DNA of 64,000 nt, from contig JASPKZ010007525.1 in NCBI GenBank assembly GCA_030220185.1, positions 434,001 to 498,000 of the forward strand. Reading direction: 5' to 3'. The stretch comes from Diploptera punctata (taxonomy: Eukaryota; Arthropoda; Insecta; Blattodea; Blaberidae). This document shows, one piece after another, positions 20,183 to 32,432 of the stretch (position 1 is its first letter; every line of letters begins with the position of its first letter). The notes beneath the pieces are model-generated. The model searched no databases. It was given only the letters and a program-made list of their open reading frames with translations, and was not told the origin of the DNA. Made by a program: the position numbers and the translations under genes.

Positions 20183-20582
20183 ATCTTCTTGTATCTTGTA
20201 AGCCATGTTTCCCTTAACAGAGATTTAGGCGCTCTCCCCCTACAGGGAAGAATTTGAACCATACTAATTTAGTTACACTTGTTTTTGTATAGATGTCATT
20301 TGAGTGGTCTGTGGTCAGCATTCTGCCTCATACTGACATCTAGGAAACCAAGGTAGTACTAGGACGGGAAAATTCTGTAAATTTTGCTTAGAGGCCTTTT
20401 CATTCAGGCTTAAGGATCTTTTACGAGCCTGAAAATCTTCAAACTCCGGACCCACAGCATAAAGTCCCTCCCGGATGACTTGCTTCTTGGATTTTTCCAT
20501 CCTAAAAAATTGATCAACCCCGGCTAGGTTTGAACTCGGGACCAGAGGCAAGGAGCATAACCACTAGTCCACTGCAGCCGAT
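20183..20582 (-). mobile_element. SINE family V, third copy
   Basis: TSD ACTACAAAAA at 20173-20182 and 20583-20592. Same body as the 14 kb copy but with a short deletion in the tRNA-related head near 20527-20540. Confidence 0.85.
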
Positions 20583-20759
20583 ACTACAAAAATAGAAACA
20601 CAATTCTTACATTCCTAGAAAGAGAAAAGTTCAAGTTTCACTATTTTATGTATTCAATATGAGCATCATGTGTTACACGACATATCAAAACACTGGCTCA
20701 TTTCTTGCCACACACAATTCAACTGGTCTCTAGTTATTGAATTCACAACTTCAACATTG

Positions 20760-20970
20760 ATCATATGGCCATCGCAATCATCATCATTCATAATCATCTT
20801 AGGATTAGGGACTCTCCTGGCGCACCATTATCATCATCATCACCCATCATATCATCCGGGCAACGTAACCCCGCCTTCCAGGCGCCCCAACCTCAGAAGT
20901 GGGTTACAAGTACGCTATGCCAGGAGAGAAACCAGGAATGTTGAAAGACAAACCTGGGACATTTGAAGAA
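20760..20970 (+). repeat. SINE family W fragment
   Basis: ATCATCATCATCACCCATCA, then CGTAACCCCGCCTTCCAGGC and GCCAGGAGAGAAACCAGGAA match, inverted, the repeat at 22335-22640. The tRNA-like head is absent here. The sequence from 20970 to 21470 has no recognised feature. Confidence 0.55.
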
Positions 20971-21479
20971 AAAAAAAAATTAAATTTTTAAATTGGTTGG
21001 CTGGTGTGGTGCTGCTTCACACAATATTTACTCCTGCAGCATCAGAATACAACTGCTCTGAAAACTTCACCTTTTCACAATGAAAATAGCAGAAGATTTT
21101 GCAACTAATGGTTTTTGTTGCTGATTTATTTAATCATATATTTTTCAGCTTTTTAAGAAATATAATATTAATTTTCTTCTAAAATTGAGTAAATTTAAAT
21201 TTCCTTTTAGATTTTCTAGTGTTATCCAATGGCACTAAGGATTTATTTACATTATTTTCCCCCATAATTCCCAATACAGTTCTGTTACTTTATTGCTGGA
21301 TGGTCTTTTCTATATTATTATGTTAACGTTATAAGGTTTTTTAATAATCTTATAATAATTTCTTAATCTTTTATATTCTTGAAGATGTTTCCTTTTTAAA
21401 ATTGCTTCTGAATCCTTATGTATTCATAACTTGTAATCGTTTATATATACATATTGTAATTTAGATTTAAGACTATTTT

Positions 21480-21555
21480 TTTGTTTGTATTTTTTTAAAC
21501 CTGGTTGAGTGGTAGACAAGGCCTTAAGGCCTTAACTCTGCCAGGAAAATAAAGC

Positions 21556-21651
<96 letters not shown>

Positions 21652-21707
21652 CATTATTATTATCATTATTATTATCATTATCATTATCATCATCATTATC
21701 ATTATCA

Positions 21708-21770
<63 letters not shown>

Positions 21771-21785
21771 TATTATTATGTATTA
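21480..21785 (+). repeat. Retroelement 3' end with long (ATT)n microsatellite
   Basis: AAGGCCTTAAGGCCTTAACT, then CTGCCAGGAAAATAAAGC, runs directly into about 230 bases of ATT repeats with ATC interruptions (21552-21785). The order (short non-coding 3' UTR, then simple-repeat tail) suggests a retroelement tail that expanded. Confidence 0.6.
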
Positions 21786-22004
21786 AACATCTATATCTGG
21801 ATAAACAGTTGATTTTGTATATTGGTAAATGATTATTTAGTTACTTGTGATAATTAAGATTGTTGTGGCCTGGTTTCAGTCTGAACAGAGCAATGACTTT
21901 TTTATTTTTCCAAATTCATTTGGGCAGGCTTTGTTTTTATATTTCAGTATTCTTTTACATACTGTCAGAGAGTTGGATTGATGATTTGTTTGAGTTTTCC
22001 TAAT

Positions 22005-22240
22005 ATGTGAATATTTAAAAAAAATAATTTCACCTCACCTCATATCTTTCTTCTTATCAGACTGGTTTCAGGACCTTACTAAGTTCCATCCTCAGTACTT
22101 TCACGACCATTGGTATGCTGTGAAAATAGTGAGAATGGAACCTAATAACGTTCTGAAACTGGTCTAAAAGAAGGATATGAGGTGAGGTGATACAATTTTT
22201 CTTAAATTAATATACTTCATAGTGTTAATTCCTAAAAAGT
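22005..22240. mobile_element. Mini PLE foldback (non-coding)
   Basis: CACCTCACCTCATATCTTTC at 22032-22051 is mirrored by GATATGAGGTGAGGTG at 22173-22188. Between them GACTGGTTTCAGGACCTTAC is mirrored imperfectly. The left arm holds a ribozyme-like core (CTGAGGA at 22095-22089 minus, GAAAC). The right terminus is ACTTCATAGTGTTAATTCC. There is no ORF. Confidence 0.6.
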
Positions 22241-22334
22241 CAATGTGAATATTCATTTGATGCATTATTTCTTAAAATTTTTGTTGTTTTGTAATGGACC
22301 ATTTGTGATCAAATATTTTTTTTATTCAATGACC

Positions 22335-22640
22335 CAGATTGCCATTTCAACATTTCTGGTGTTCTCTCCTGGCATTGGCTTGACTTAATTGTAACCCACT
22401 TCTGAAGTTGGGGCACCTAGAAGGCAGAGTTACGTTACTCCGATGATATGATGAATGATAAATGATAGTGAAGTGCCAGGAGAGTTCTTAACCTAAACTT
22501 AACTTAAATTCCAGACCATGGGCAATCACAGGAATGATTCCCTTTAAGGAAAAATTCCTATGGTTTGACGAGGATTTGAACTCGGGACCTCATGAACAGT
22601 AGTCAGAACTGCTGACCACTAGCCCATGAGGCTTATCAAA
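22335..22640 (-). repeat. SINE family W, minus strand
   Basis: Read on the minus strand, a tRNA-like head (GCCTCATGGGCTAGTGGTCA, then GAGTTCAAATCCTCG) is followed by a body containing AGGAATTTTTCCTT, ending in ATGATATC-type repeats. The region from 22640 to 23040 is unassigned. Confidence 0.6.
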
Positions 22641-23049
22641 TATACCATCTTGGTATTTGCTTCCAATAGAGTCTAGATAAGATTTTATGTTTGTTTTTCT
22701 ACATTCCTCCATAAGTAAAGGTGAGCTGATTAGATCAGCTCTGATACTTTTGTCTGTTACCTGCTAGACAATATACTTAAACTACTTGCAAAACCGATCA
22801 TATCGGCAGATGCAATTTAAATCTCTGACACAAGAGATTTTACCAGTGGCATGCAGAGGGTTAAAAAACTGATAACTTCGTTTGGAAGATAGTGTCGAGT
22901 TTTCTAAAAATAATCACTTTTTATAACCATTAGGAATGGCTGTCAATGAATAGGACTGTTCAAATAAACTTTCAACTATATTGCGATTTTAAAAAAAATA
23001 TATAATTAAAAATAAAGATGAAATATAGATTAAATCAGTTTATATTTTC

Positions 23050-26000
23050 AATAAGCATCAAATTAATCGTTAATTCTTCTTACCTCACACTTCTATGTTT
23101 TTTTATTAAACACAGCACCACAGTATCGGCAACCATCATTAGCTGTTTTCATGACTGTCAATTTTTTCTTTTGCCGGTAATTATCCATCCAAACTGCCAT
23201 CTGGTGTTCTTTTGAAGGAGTTATTTTCTAAACTGCCATCTGTTGTATTTTTTAAGAACTTTGTAATCAAGCTTGGTTTGTCCGGAATCTCGCAGTTCAT
23301 GGTTCTAGTATGGTTTTTTTTAATATATATATTTTTCCAAACTGTTAAATCCAAAGGTTTAGATAGATGTTCCAAAAGTTTTGTTTCTTTTTTCAATTCT
23401 ATGATTCTCTAATAAACTATGTGCTGCTATAGCTGATTTTTCAATTTCTCCATTCTTTATGTTTCTAAAGTGTTCTTTTTTACGAGTTTCCAAGTTCCAT
23501 AAAAAAGAACACTTTAGAAACATAAACAATGGAGAAATTGAAAAATCAGCTATAGCAGCATATAGTTTATTAGAGAATCATAGAATTGAAAAAGAAGAAA
23601 AACTTTTGAAACATCTATCTAATCCTTTGGGTTTAACAGTTACAAAAAAACCATACTAGAACCATGAACTTTGAGATTCTGGACGAACCAAGCTTGATTA
23701 CAAAGTTCTTCAAAAATACAACAGATGGCAGTTTAGAAAATGACTCCTCAAAATATCACCAGATGGCAGTTTGGATAATTACTGGCTTACTTACTTACTT
23801 ACTCACTGGCACTATCAAACCCGTAGGTTCATGACCGCACGGACATAAGCTCTCCATACATCCCTATCCTGAGCTAATGCTTTCCAACTACTTCCTGTAT
23901 AATCTACTTTCCTCAAATCATAGTTAATGTTATTTTCCCACCTCATTCTTGGTCTACCAACTGGGCATTTTCCCTCTGGCTTTCCTACAAGAAGCTTCCA
24001 TGCAAGTCTTTCATTCCCCATACGTGCAACATGTCCTGCCCATCGCAGTCTACGAGACTTAACTGTTCTTATTATATCTGGCTTCGTTTAAAGACCATGT
24101 AGTTCGTTGTTATGAAGTCTTCTCCATTCACCTGTCTGTTCATCTCTCTTTGGACCAAAAATTTTCCTAAGTAATTAATTCTCAAATACTTGTAATCTCC
24201 TTTCCTCCCTTAAAGTAAGAGTCCATGTTTCACACCCATATAATATAACTGGTAGAATAATAGTTTATATATTTTCAGTTTAACGTTTTTTGAAAGGAGT
24301 TGGGACATCAAGAGTCTCTGCAATGCATAATAGCACACATTTCCAGAATTAAGCCTATGTTTAATTTCTTTGTGCATCTCATTCCTATTTGTGATTATTG
24401 TTCCTAGATATTTGAATTCAGCCACTTCCTCAAAATTTCCCTCATTTTGTCATTAGCTGTCCATTTCCATTATATAATTTATTTCTACGTGTGACCATAT
24501 ATTTAGTTTTATTGATATTTACTTCCAGTCCTAATTTCTTAGTGTTACTCAATAGTGTGTGCGTGTTGTCCTTTAGTATCTCCTTGCTGTCGGCCAATAA
24601 TACTACATCATCAGCATAAACTAACAGCTTATTAATACAATTGAGTTGTAAGCCTTCCTCATTCTCTAAAGATTTAATGGCATGCTCTAGTACAAAATTA
24701 AATAGTAGAGGAGATAGTGCATCTCCTTGCTTCAACCCATTCTGGATTTCAAAAGTGTCCGAAAACTGTTTGCCCACACGCACCCTACTCTTTGTGCCAT
24801 TTAGACACATTCGTTTAAGTCTAACTAACTTTTTAGGAATTCCGAACTCCAGCAGGATACTATATAACTTCTGCCTCTTAATTGAATCATATGCTTTCTT
24901 GAAGTCTATGTATAGTTGATGTACAGTACCATTATATTCCCATTTCTTTTCTAAAATCTGTCTTATACTAAAAATCTGATCTGTTGTAGACCTGTTTCTT
25001 CTAAATGCACATTGATGATCTCCTAGAATGTCATCAATATAGGGAGTAAGTCTGCTTACTAATATATTTGTAAGAATTTTGTACGAAGTTGAAAGTAATG
25101 AGATGCCCCAGAAGTTGTTGCAATCAGTTTTATCTCCTTTCTTATAAATTGGTACAATAATTGATTCCTTCCATTCATCTGGGAGAGCTTCTTTTTCCCA
25201 AATCATACTAAGCAACCAGCGTATCTTGTCCATCAATTTTTCTCCCCCTGATTTTATCAGTTCTGCTGGGATCTCATCTGAACCTGATGCTTTATACATC
25301 TTCAATTTTTCAATTGCCATTTCAACCTCTAATGCATTTGATTCTGCAACTAGCATTTCTGCTGTCTGTAAATTATCCTCCTCAATGTCCTGTTCTGTAT
25401 GTACATTTAATAGCTGATTAAAGTAACTTCTCCATCTATTTAATATACTCCTGGAATCTGCAATCATATCCCCATTTTCATTCCGAATTATGTTTGTCTA
25501 GCCTGAAACCCTTTCTTCTCTATACTAATTCCCTGATATAATTCTCTAATGTTCCTATTTTTTGCATTCATTTCAAGATCATTAATCTTCTCTCTCAAAT
25601 ATTCCCTCTTTTTACTCTTTAGTAACTTGGTGTTTCCTGTCTAATACTACCCAATTGCTCTAAATTTTCTTCATTTGGCTCGTGCAACCATTTCATTTTT
25701 GCTAACTTTCTTTTCTTTACAATGTCGGCACATTCCTCATCAAACCATTTCTTGTTTTGCCTCTTTTTTAAACAACCAATGCTTTCTGATGCTGACAATT
25801 TAATAGTATCTCTTATAGCCTCCCATTCTTTATTTATATCAGTTTCTTCTTCGTTTGCCAGATTGCCATCTGAAGATTCCGGGGATAATTACTGGCAAAA
25901 GGAAAAATTGACAGTCGTGAAAACAGCTGATGATGGTGACGATATTCGCCGATACTGCGGTGCTGTGTTTAAAAAAAACATAGAAGTATGAGGTAAGAAG

Positions 26001-26080
26001 AATTCACGATTCATTTGGTTCTTATCAATAAAACCTCATAATGTTAAAAAAATTTCCAATTTTATTATATTAAATTAAAC
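23050..26080. mobile_element. PLE family 4 foldback split by a LINE
   Basis: The minus arm 23075-23495 is an inverted copy of the plus arm 23496-23785 plus 25883-26050. The minus frame reads LLEHLSKPLDLTVWKNIYI and FLKNTTDGSLE, the PLE C-terminus after GIY-YIG. The right end reads AGAAGTATGAGGTAAGAAGA, then AAAACCTCATAATGTT. Only the C-terminal tail is present in either arm. Confidence 0.75.
23786..25882 (-). mobile_element. LINE (RTE-like, clade tentative), copy 1, 5'-truncated
   Basis: A 13-bp TSD GGATAATTACTGG (23773-23785 and 25883-25895) lies inside the PLE. The 3' tail on the minus strand is (AAGT)n. The main RT frame 24442-25467 has IPAELIKSGGEKL, IVPIYKKGDKTDCNN, QCAFRRNRSTTDQIFSIRQI, VHQLYIDFKKAYDSI (catalytic D), LKQGDALSPLLFNFVLE and LLVYADDVVLLAD (catalytic YADD). 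The C-terminal part follows with a frameshift near 24430 and then GRPRMRWENNINYDLR (23815-24021). The endonuclease domain is missing. Confidence 0.9.
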
Positions 26081-26154
26081 AGTGTTACTAATATGCAGTG
26101 TGCCGCATTATGCCGTTGTGTTAACTACAGCATAATTTTATATATTAAATTTGG

Positions 26155-26245
26155 GAATTTTTAACATTATGAGGTTCAATTAATAAGAATCGTGATTTCT
26201 TCTTACCTCATACTTCTATGTTTTTTTAAACACAGCATTTAATTC
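26155..26245 (-). repeat. Solo PLE family 4 terminus
   Basis: TTTTAACATTATGAGGTTCA, then CTTCTTACCTCATACTTCTATG: the outer and inner end motifs of family 4 with no coding part. The interval 26245-26590 is unassigned. Confidence 0.6.
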
Positions 26246-26599
26246 TTACAGCATAATTATTCCTCTTGCTTTCATGTCATAGACCTAGAGGTCTGTTACG
26301 GTCTCAATCCAGTATTTGAAGTGTCTGTCCAAAGATAATAATTATACAAACAGCAAATCTGCTTCAGATACATCATTTTCATATTCATAACATTTGCATA
26401 CTGGATAGAGGACGATAATTTAGCACTCAGTAAATCTTATTTAAAAACCATTTTTCATAAAACAGATTTTTTTTAAATTCTGTGATAAACAATTTATTAA
26501 ATTTTAACAACCATTTGTGACTCTAGGCATAACTGTAGTAGATTCTAGTATTATCAATATCTATATTTTATTTAAAAAAAATAACAAATAGAAACTCAT

Positions 26600-27085
26600 T
26601 ATCTAATGGTTTAAGGCAAGACGATGCTGTCTCTCCTCTACTATTCAATTACAGATAATCAAATCTCTAGATGATAAAAGAAGAGGTATAATTAAAATAG
26701 TATTAATACATTGTTAGTATATATTGATGATGCATTATTATTAAGTGATCTTGATCTGATAATAAAGTTCTTAATAAAAATTTTAAATCAAAAAGAGATG
26801 AACAGACAGGTGAATTGAGAAGACTACATAGCAGAAAGCTACACATGATATTTATGGGAAACCAAATGTAATGAGAACGGTTTAAGTTTCATAGACTGTT
26901 ATCTGCAGGACATGGGGAATGAAATAGGGGCATGGAAACTAATATAACAGTAACCATGATTTTAGAGAGGTGAATTATACAAGGAATGACTGGAAACCAT
27001 TAGCTCAGGATAGGAATGTATGGTGAGAGCTTATGTCCATGCAGCCATAAATCTCGGGGTTTGATAATGCCAGTGATTCGTTATT
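26600..27085 (+). pseudogene. Decayed LINE of the RTE-like family
   Basis: NGLRQDDAVSPLLFN (26611-26655) matches NGLKQGDALSPLLFN of the 24 kb LINE, followed by VYIDDALLLSD (YADD changed to YIDD). The 3' part (ATGTATGGTGAGAGCTTATG, then the GATAATGCCAGTGA end at 27063-27076) matches the same family's end. Many stops and deletions. Nothing recognised from 27085 to 27560. Confidence 0.6.
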
Positions 27086-27728
27086 AGGCAATAGTACTAT
27101 ATTCATGAGTTATAAATATGGTACACCATTTTTAAAACAATTAAAAATACATAACTGAAGGTATAAGGGTATTTTTAACTAATTATTTATTAACCAAATT
27201 TCCTGTGTAGGCTTAACCTAAAAATATAAAAATTATGTTAAATATTTTAATAGCCATACAATATTCAAGTATTTGTTTAGATTTCTTTTTAGTTTAGGCA
27301 TAAACCTCACACAGAATAACAATAATAATAGTAATAATCAAACATAAAAGTCATAATATCCTAATTTCATCTATTAATTTTGAGACAACGGTAAGCATTT
27401 CCATTTGTGGATCTTCACGAATATATAAAATTATTATAATTGAAATAATCGTTAGAAAAAATGTAAAAATCATTGTAAATGGTGGGAAATAATTTGAAAA
27501 ATGAAACCCTAGGAATAAAATTTGATAGGAGTTTATGAAGGAATTAGAAAAGTCGCATCACAGGTTGTAAAGAGTAATTAATATTTAATTTTAGGAAGTT
27601 ATATTTTGAGGTTATTTTAATTATATTATTTTTGGTCTGGACATCTTACCTCAATATTAATGTTGATTTGTTCTTGGACATGTTTCAAAACAATTCTCTG
27701 TTTTATCTTCAGCTTTCCCAGACTGGTT

Positions 27729-28985
27729 TTATTTATGTTGCATTATGTTGCACCACCTGAATGTCGATGTCAGCTCCATCCTGTGGTGGCCAAAGAACCT
27801 CCAAACAAGGTCACCCTCCATCGGAATATCAAAATTCATAACTCTGTTTCTGTTCTTCTGAATATAAATTTTTTCCCAAATAGTCAGCTCGTTTGTATTT
27901 TCTAACTGTTTTAATAATTTAGTGTCTGAATTTATATTATGTTTTTCAGACCAAACATGAGCAGCAACTGCAGATTTTTCAATTTCTCCATTTTTAATAT
28001 TTCTTATGTGTTCTTTGGTTCTAATTTTTAGGTTCTTTTTTGTTTTCCCTATATATATCTTTTCACACACCCATGCATTCAATTTGATATATTCCTGACT
28101 TTTTATTTTTATCAGTTTTTTTCATTTTTGTTGGTTTTTATTAGTTTATTTAAACTGTAGTTATTTTTTGGTGCTAATTTAATATTAAACTTCTCAAATA
28201 TATTTTGAAATTTATTATGTACCCAGGGGTGATATGTGAATTTCCTATATTTTTTCATAGGTGGTTCTTCTTTTTCAATATTACTTCTGTTTATCATTTT
28301 TTGTTTTTTATACTTTTCTATCCTTTTATGTACCATTTTTTCATCAAACCCATTTTCTCTTGCTACTTTGATTATGTGTTTTTTCTCATGTTTGAAATCT
28401 TCTTCGTTTAAGGGTAAGTTTACCAATCTATGAGTTAAACTATTAAATGCTGCTAATTTATGTCCAATTGGATTGAACCCTGTTGATTTTATAAAATTTT
28501 CCGTATGAGTTTCTTTCCTATGAATCCTGAATTCAATTTTTCTTTTTCTTCTTCGTTTCTGACCAATTTAAGATCCAAAAAAGGTATTTGTTTATTGTCT
28601 TCTATTTCTTTGGTGAATTTAATGTTTGTACTCTGTAAATTTAATAGTTTTAGGGAATCTTCTACATGTTTTTCTTTAACAATACAAATTATATCATCAA
28701 CATATCTACTCCAAAATTTAAACATTGTGGGATGTGCTTTGGTGATTTTACATTCAAAATCGCTCATAAATAAATTTGCCAGGAAAGGTGATAATGGGTT
28801 TCCCATTGAGAGCCCTGATTTTTGTCTATAGAAATTCCCATTGAATGTAAAAAACATTTGGTCAATGCATAACGCAGTTAATTTCAAATAATCTTCTTTG
28901 ATCTCTCTGTCTATGTTGTTTTTCTTAACCAATTGTTCAATATCTCCAAAGTTTTTTGTTTCGGTACATTTGTGAATAGTGAAAC
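27729..28985 (-). pseudogene. PLE family 3 RT/GIY-YIG, left arm
   Basis: The fragments in order are KSGLSMGNPLSPFLANLFM, SRYVDDIICIV (YVDD) and IPFLDLKLVRNEE (28489-28932); HRLVNLPLNEEDF and YHPWVHNKFQNIF (28112-28426); then KIYIGKTKKNLKIRTKEH and KSAVAAHVWSEKH (27729-28082). There are frame breaks in the A-rich RNEE(K) stretch near 28545, near 28100 and near 28085. The right arm has a different break at the same A-rich place. Confidence 0.85.
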
Positions 28986-29033
28986 TACATCAAACGAAAC
29001 CAAACGAAATTGAACCCACAGATAGGTTGGTTT

Positions 29034-30297
29034 CGTTTGATGTAGTTTCACTATTCACAAATGTACCGAAACAAAAAACTTTGGAGATATTGAACAATTG
29101 GTTAAGAAAAAACAACATAGACAGAGAGATCAAAAGAAGATTATTTGAAATTAACTGCGTTATGCATTGACCAAATGTTTTTTACATTCAATGGGAATTT
29201 CTATAGACAAAAATCAGGGCTCTCAATGGGAAACCCATTATCACCTTTCCTGGCAAATTTATTTATGAGCGATTTTGAATGTAAAATCACCAAAGCACAT
29301 CCCACAATGTTTAAATTTTGGAGTAGATATGTTGATGATATAATTTGTATTGTTAAAGAAAAACATGTAGAAGATTCCCTAAAACTATTAAATTTACAGA
29401 GTACAAACATTAAATTCACCAAAGAAATAGAAGACAATAAACAAATACCTTTTTTGGATCTTAAATTGGTCAGAAACGAAGAAAAAAAGAAAAATTGAAT
29501 TCAGGATTCATAGGAAAGAAACTCATACGGAAAATTTTATAAAATCAACAGGGTTCAATCCAATTGGACATAAATTAGCAGCATTTAATAGTTTAACTCA
29601 TAGATTGGTAAACTTACCCTTAAACGAAGAAGATTTCAAACATGAGAAAAAACACATAATCAAAGTAGCAAGAGAAAATGGGTTTGATGAAAAAATGGTA
29701 CATAAAAGGATAGAAAAGTATAAAAAACAAAAAATGATAAACAGAAGTAATCTTGAAAAAGAAGAACCACCTATGAAAAAATATAGGAAATTCACATATC
29801 ACCCCTGGGTACATAATAAATTTCAAAATATATTTGAGAAGTTTAATATTAAATTAGCACCAATAAATAACTACAGTTTAAATAAACTAATAAAAACCAA
29901 CAAAAATGAAAAAACTGATAAAAATAAAAAGTCAGGAATATATCAAATTGAATGCATGGGTTGTGAAAAGATATATATAGGGAAAACAAAAAGAAACCTA
30001 AAAATTAGAACCAAAGAACACATAAGAAATATTAAAAATGGAGAAATTGAAAAATCTGCAGTTGCTGCTCATGTTTGGTCTGAAAAACATAATATAAATT
30101 CAGACACTAAATTATTAAAACAGTTAGAAAATACAAACGAGCTGACTATTTGGGAAAAAATTTATATTCAGAAGAACAGAAACAGAGTTATGAATTTTGA
30201 TATTCCGATGGAGGGTGACCTTGTTTGGAGGTTCTTTGGCCAACCACAGGATGGAGCTGACATCGACATTCAGGTGGTGCAACATAATGCAACATAA
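29034..30297 (+). pseudogene. PLE family 3 RT/GIY-YIG, right arm
   Basis: The frame starts at the FDVVSLFTNVP motif and breaks near 29130 and near 29490. From 29605 it is open for 230 codons to the TAA at 30295-30297. That part holds GIYQIECMGCEKIYIGKTKR, KSAVAAHVWSEKH, LTIWEKIYI and the C-terminus DLVWRFFGQPQDG. YVDD is intact at about 29327-29338. Confidence 0.85.
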
Positions 30298-30310
30298 ATA
30301 AAACCAGTCT

Positions 30311-30362
30311 GGGAAAGCTGAAGATAAAACAGAGAATTGTTTTGAAACATGTCCAAGAACAA
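30311..30362 (+). ncRNA. Hammerhead-like ribozyme, PLE family 3
   Basis: The core is CTGAAGA (30318-30324), with helix II AAAACA/TGTTTT (30326-30331 with 30338-30343). GAAA is 30344-30347, palindromic ACATGT is 30347-30352, and the predicted cleavage follows C30353. Helix I is weak next to the core (one G-C). It lies 20 bases after the ORF stop. Mirror copy at 27675-27715 (-); further copies at 40199-40300, 51545-51590 and 52245-52290. Confidence 0.6.
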
Positions 30363-30972
30363 ATCAACATTAATATTGAGGTAAGATGTCCAGACCAAAA
30401 ATAATATAATTGTAAAGAGTAGCCTAATTTATCACAGAAATATCTGTAGGTCTATGTAATTGAGATTCAGTAAAAATTTGCTCGTTATTTCTTTTTAATT
30501 ATTGTATCTTACTTTGTAACCATGTATTTACAGGTATTTTTGTTTTTAAATTTTTATTTTAAAAACGAATAATATATCTGTTATACAGCAGCTGTCTGCT
30601 ATAATATGCCTCAGGCAAGTTGGAAATGTTTTGGAACATGCTTTGGAAGGCATTGAAACCCGGTTTTTAGCAGGTATTTAATGCCAACCTTGTCAGAAAA
30701 AATAGATTTATGCTTCATTAGTGAGCAACCCCCTAGTTCGATCAATGAATGTTCTCACAGAAAACTCAGCTCACCAGTGATTGGAAGTAATTGAGTAAAG
30801 GCAAATGTCTTTGCATGCGACCCTAAATATTCTAAAAAAGAAAGTGAACTGAGGCCCTTTCTGCATGAACAAATATATTAAATTAATAATATTAAGAGGC
30901 TAAAGATATTACTATGTTTGAAATAAGTAAATTAATGTACACACTTTACCATTGATTCAAATGTAATTGTAA

Positions 30973-32404
30973 GTAGAAATCAATGGAATCGTGGATTCTT
31001 CTTACCTCATACATCTATGTTATTTAACACAAAACCGCGGTATCGAGAGACATTACTCCCATCCTCAACTATTATCACGACTGTCGATTCTTCATCATGT
31101 TGATCATTTTCTAAACTGCCATCTAGTGTTGTTTTGAAGAACTTTGTAATCAAATTTTGTTCATCTGGAAACTCAAAATTCATGGATCTAAAATGGTTTT
31201 TCTGAATGTATATTTTTTCCCAAACTGTTAATTCCGAAGGTTTAGATAGATGTTTCAAAAGTTTAGCTTCTTTTTCAATTCTATGATTCTCTAATAAACT
31301 ATGTGCTGCTATTACCAATTTTTCAATTTCACCATTTTTTATATTTCTAAAGTGTTCTTTTGTGCAAGTGTTCAAATTTTATAGGAATTTATAGAAAAGA
31401 TATTCATACGGAAAACTACATACAATCTTCAGATTTTAATCATGTTTCACATAAACATGCAATTTTCAACAGTCTATTATACAGGTTAATAAATATTCCA
31501 CTAAATGAAGAGGATTTTGAGAATGAATTTAATCATATTGTACATATAATTAACTTAAATGGTTTCAGGGAAGACATAATAAAGAAAAAAAAAGAATGAA
31601 ATTTAAACAAAAAAGATTATATGAATACACCACTCTGCAACATAATTCCAAAAAAGATAAACAATTCAAGGAAATTACTTACCATTATATTTTTCTTTTC
31701 AAATATAATTTGTCCATCATTAAGATGTTTAAAAACGAATAATATTAAAATGACTTACCATCCAATAATTCATAACAAATTTCTAAAAAAAAATATAAAA
31801 AAATGAATATAACATTAGTTCCAATTAATAAATTCAGCTTCGGTAATCTTCTGATAACTAATAAAATTGGTAACACCCAAATAATACAAAAATCTGGAAT
31901 TTATCAAATTAATTACAAAGATTGCAACAAAGTATACATAGGAAAAACAAAAAGGAATTTGGACACTCACACAAACTAACACTTTAAAAATAATAAAAAT
32001 GGTGAAATTGAAAAATTGGCAATAGCAGCACATAGTTTATAAGAGAATCATAGAATTGAAAAAGAAGCTAAACTTTTGAAACATCTATTTAAACCTTTGG
32101 AACTAACAGTTTGGGAAAATATATACATTCAGAAAAACCATTATAGAACCATGAATAGTTTCGAGTTTCCAGATGAACAAAATTGGATTACAAAGTTCTT
32201 CAAATCAACACTAGATGGCAGTTTAGAAAATGACCGACATGATGAAGAATCGATAGTCGTGATAATAGCTGAGGAAGGGAGTGATGTCTCTCGATACCAT
32301 GGTTTTGTGTTAAATAACATAGATGTCTGTGGTAAGAAGATTTCACGATTCAATTGATTTTTATTAAGAAAACCTCATAATGTAAAAATTCCTAACATTA
32401 ATGT
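30973..32404. mobile_element. PLE family 4 foldback ending next to exon 3
   Basis: The minus arm 30990-31375 and plus arm 31375-32400 share inverted C-terminal sequence. The plus arm extends further 5' (HRK-type FIGIYRKDIHTENYIQ, then IYQINYKDCNKVYIGKTKR with stops). A probable 9-bp TSD TAATTGTAA (30964-30972 and 32405-32413). The right terminus AACCTCATAATGTAAAAATT is complete. A family 4 ribozyme-like core CTGAGGA starts at 32269, but GAAA is GATA. The upstream interval 30425-30960 has nothing recognised. Confidence 0.75.
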
Positions 32405-32432
32405 ATAATTGTAAATGTCATGTTTTATGCAG

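Larger units (their letters stand above)
27577..30409. mobile_element. PLE family 3 foldback (2.8 kb palindrome) with TSD
   Basis: The minus arm (27590-28990) and plus arm (29015-30409) are near-identical inverted copies meeting around a short unique spacer (about 28999-29026). A 12-bp TSD, TTGTAAAGAGTA, at 27565-27576 and 30410-30421 shows the palindrome inserted as a unit. Only the left terminus is complete (AATTTTAGGAAGTTATATTT, then TGAGGTT); the right arm stops after AATAATATAA. Each arm encodes RT from the FDVVSLFTNVP motif to the GIY-YIG C-terminus. Confidence 0.92.

Noticed and set aside
21552..21785. CRISPR-like or regulatory repeat array
   Set aside because: Simple ATT/ATC microsatellite attached to a retroelement tail, with no spacer-repeat structure.
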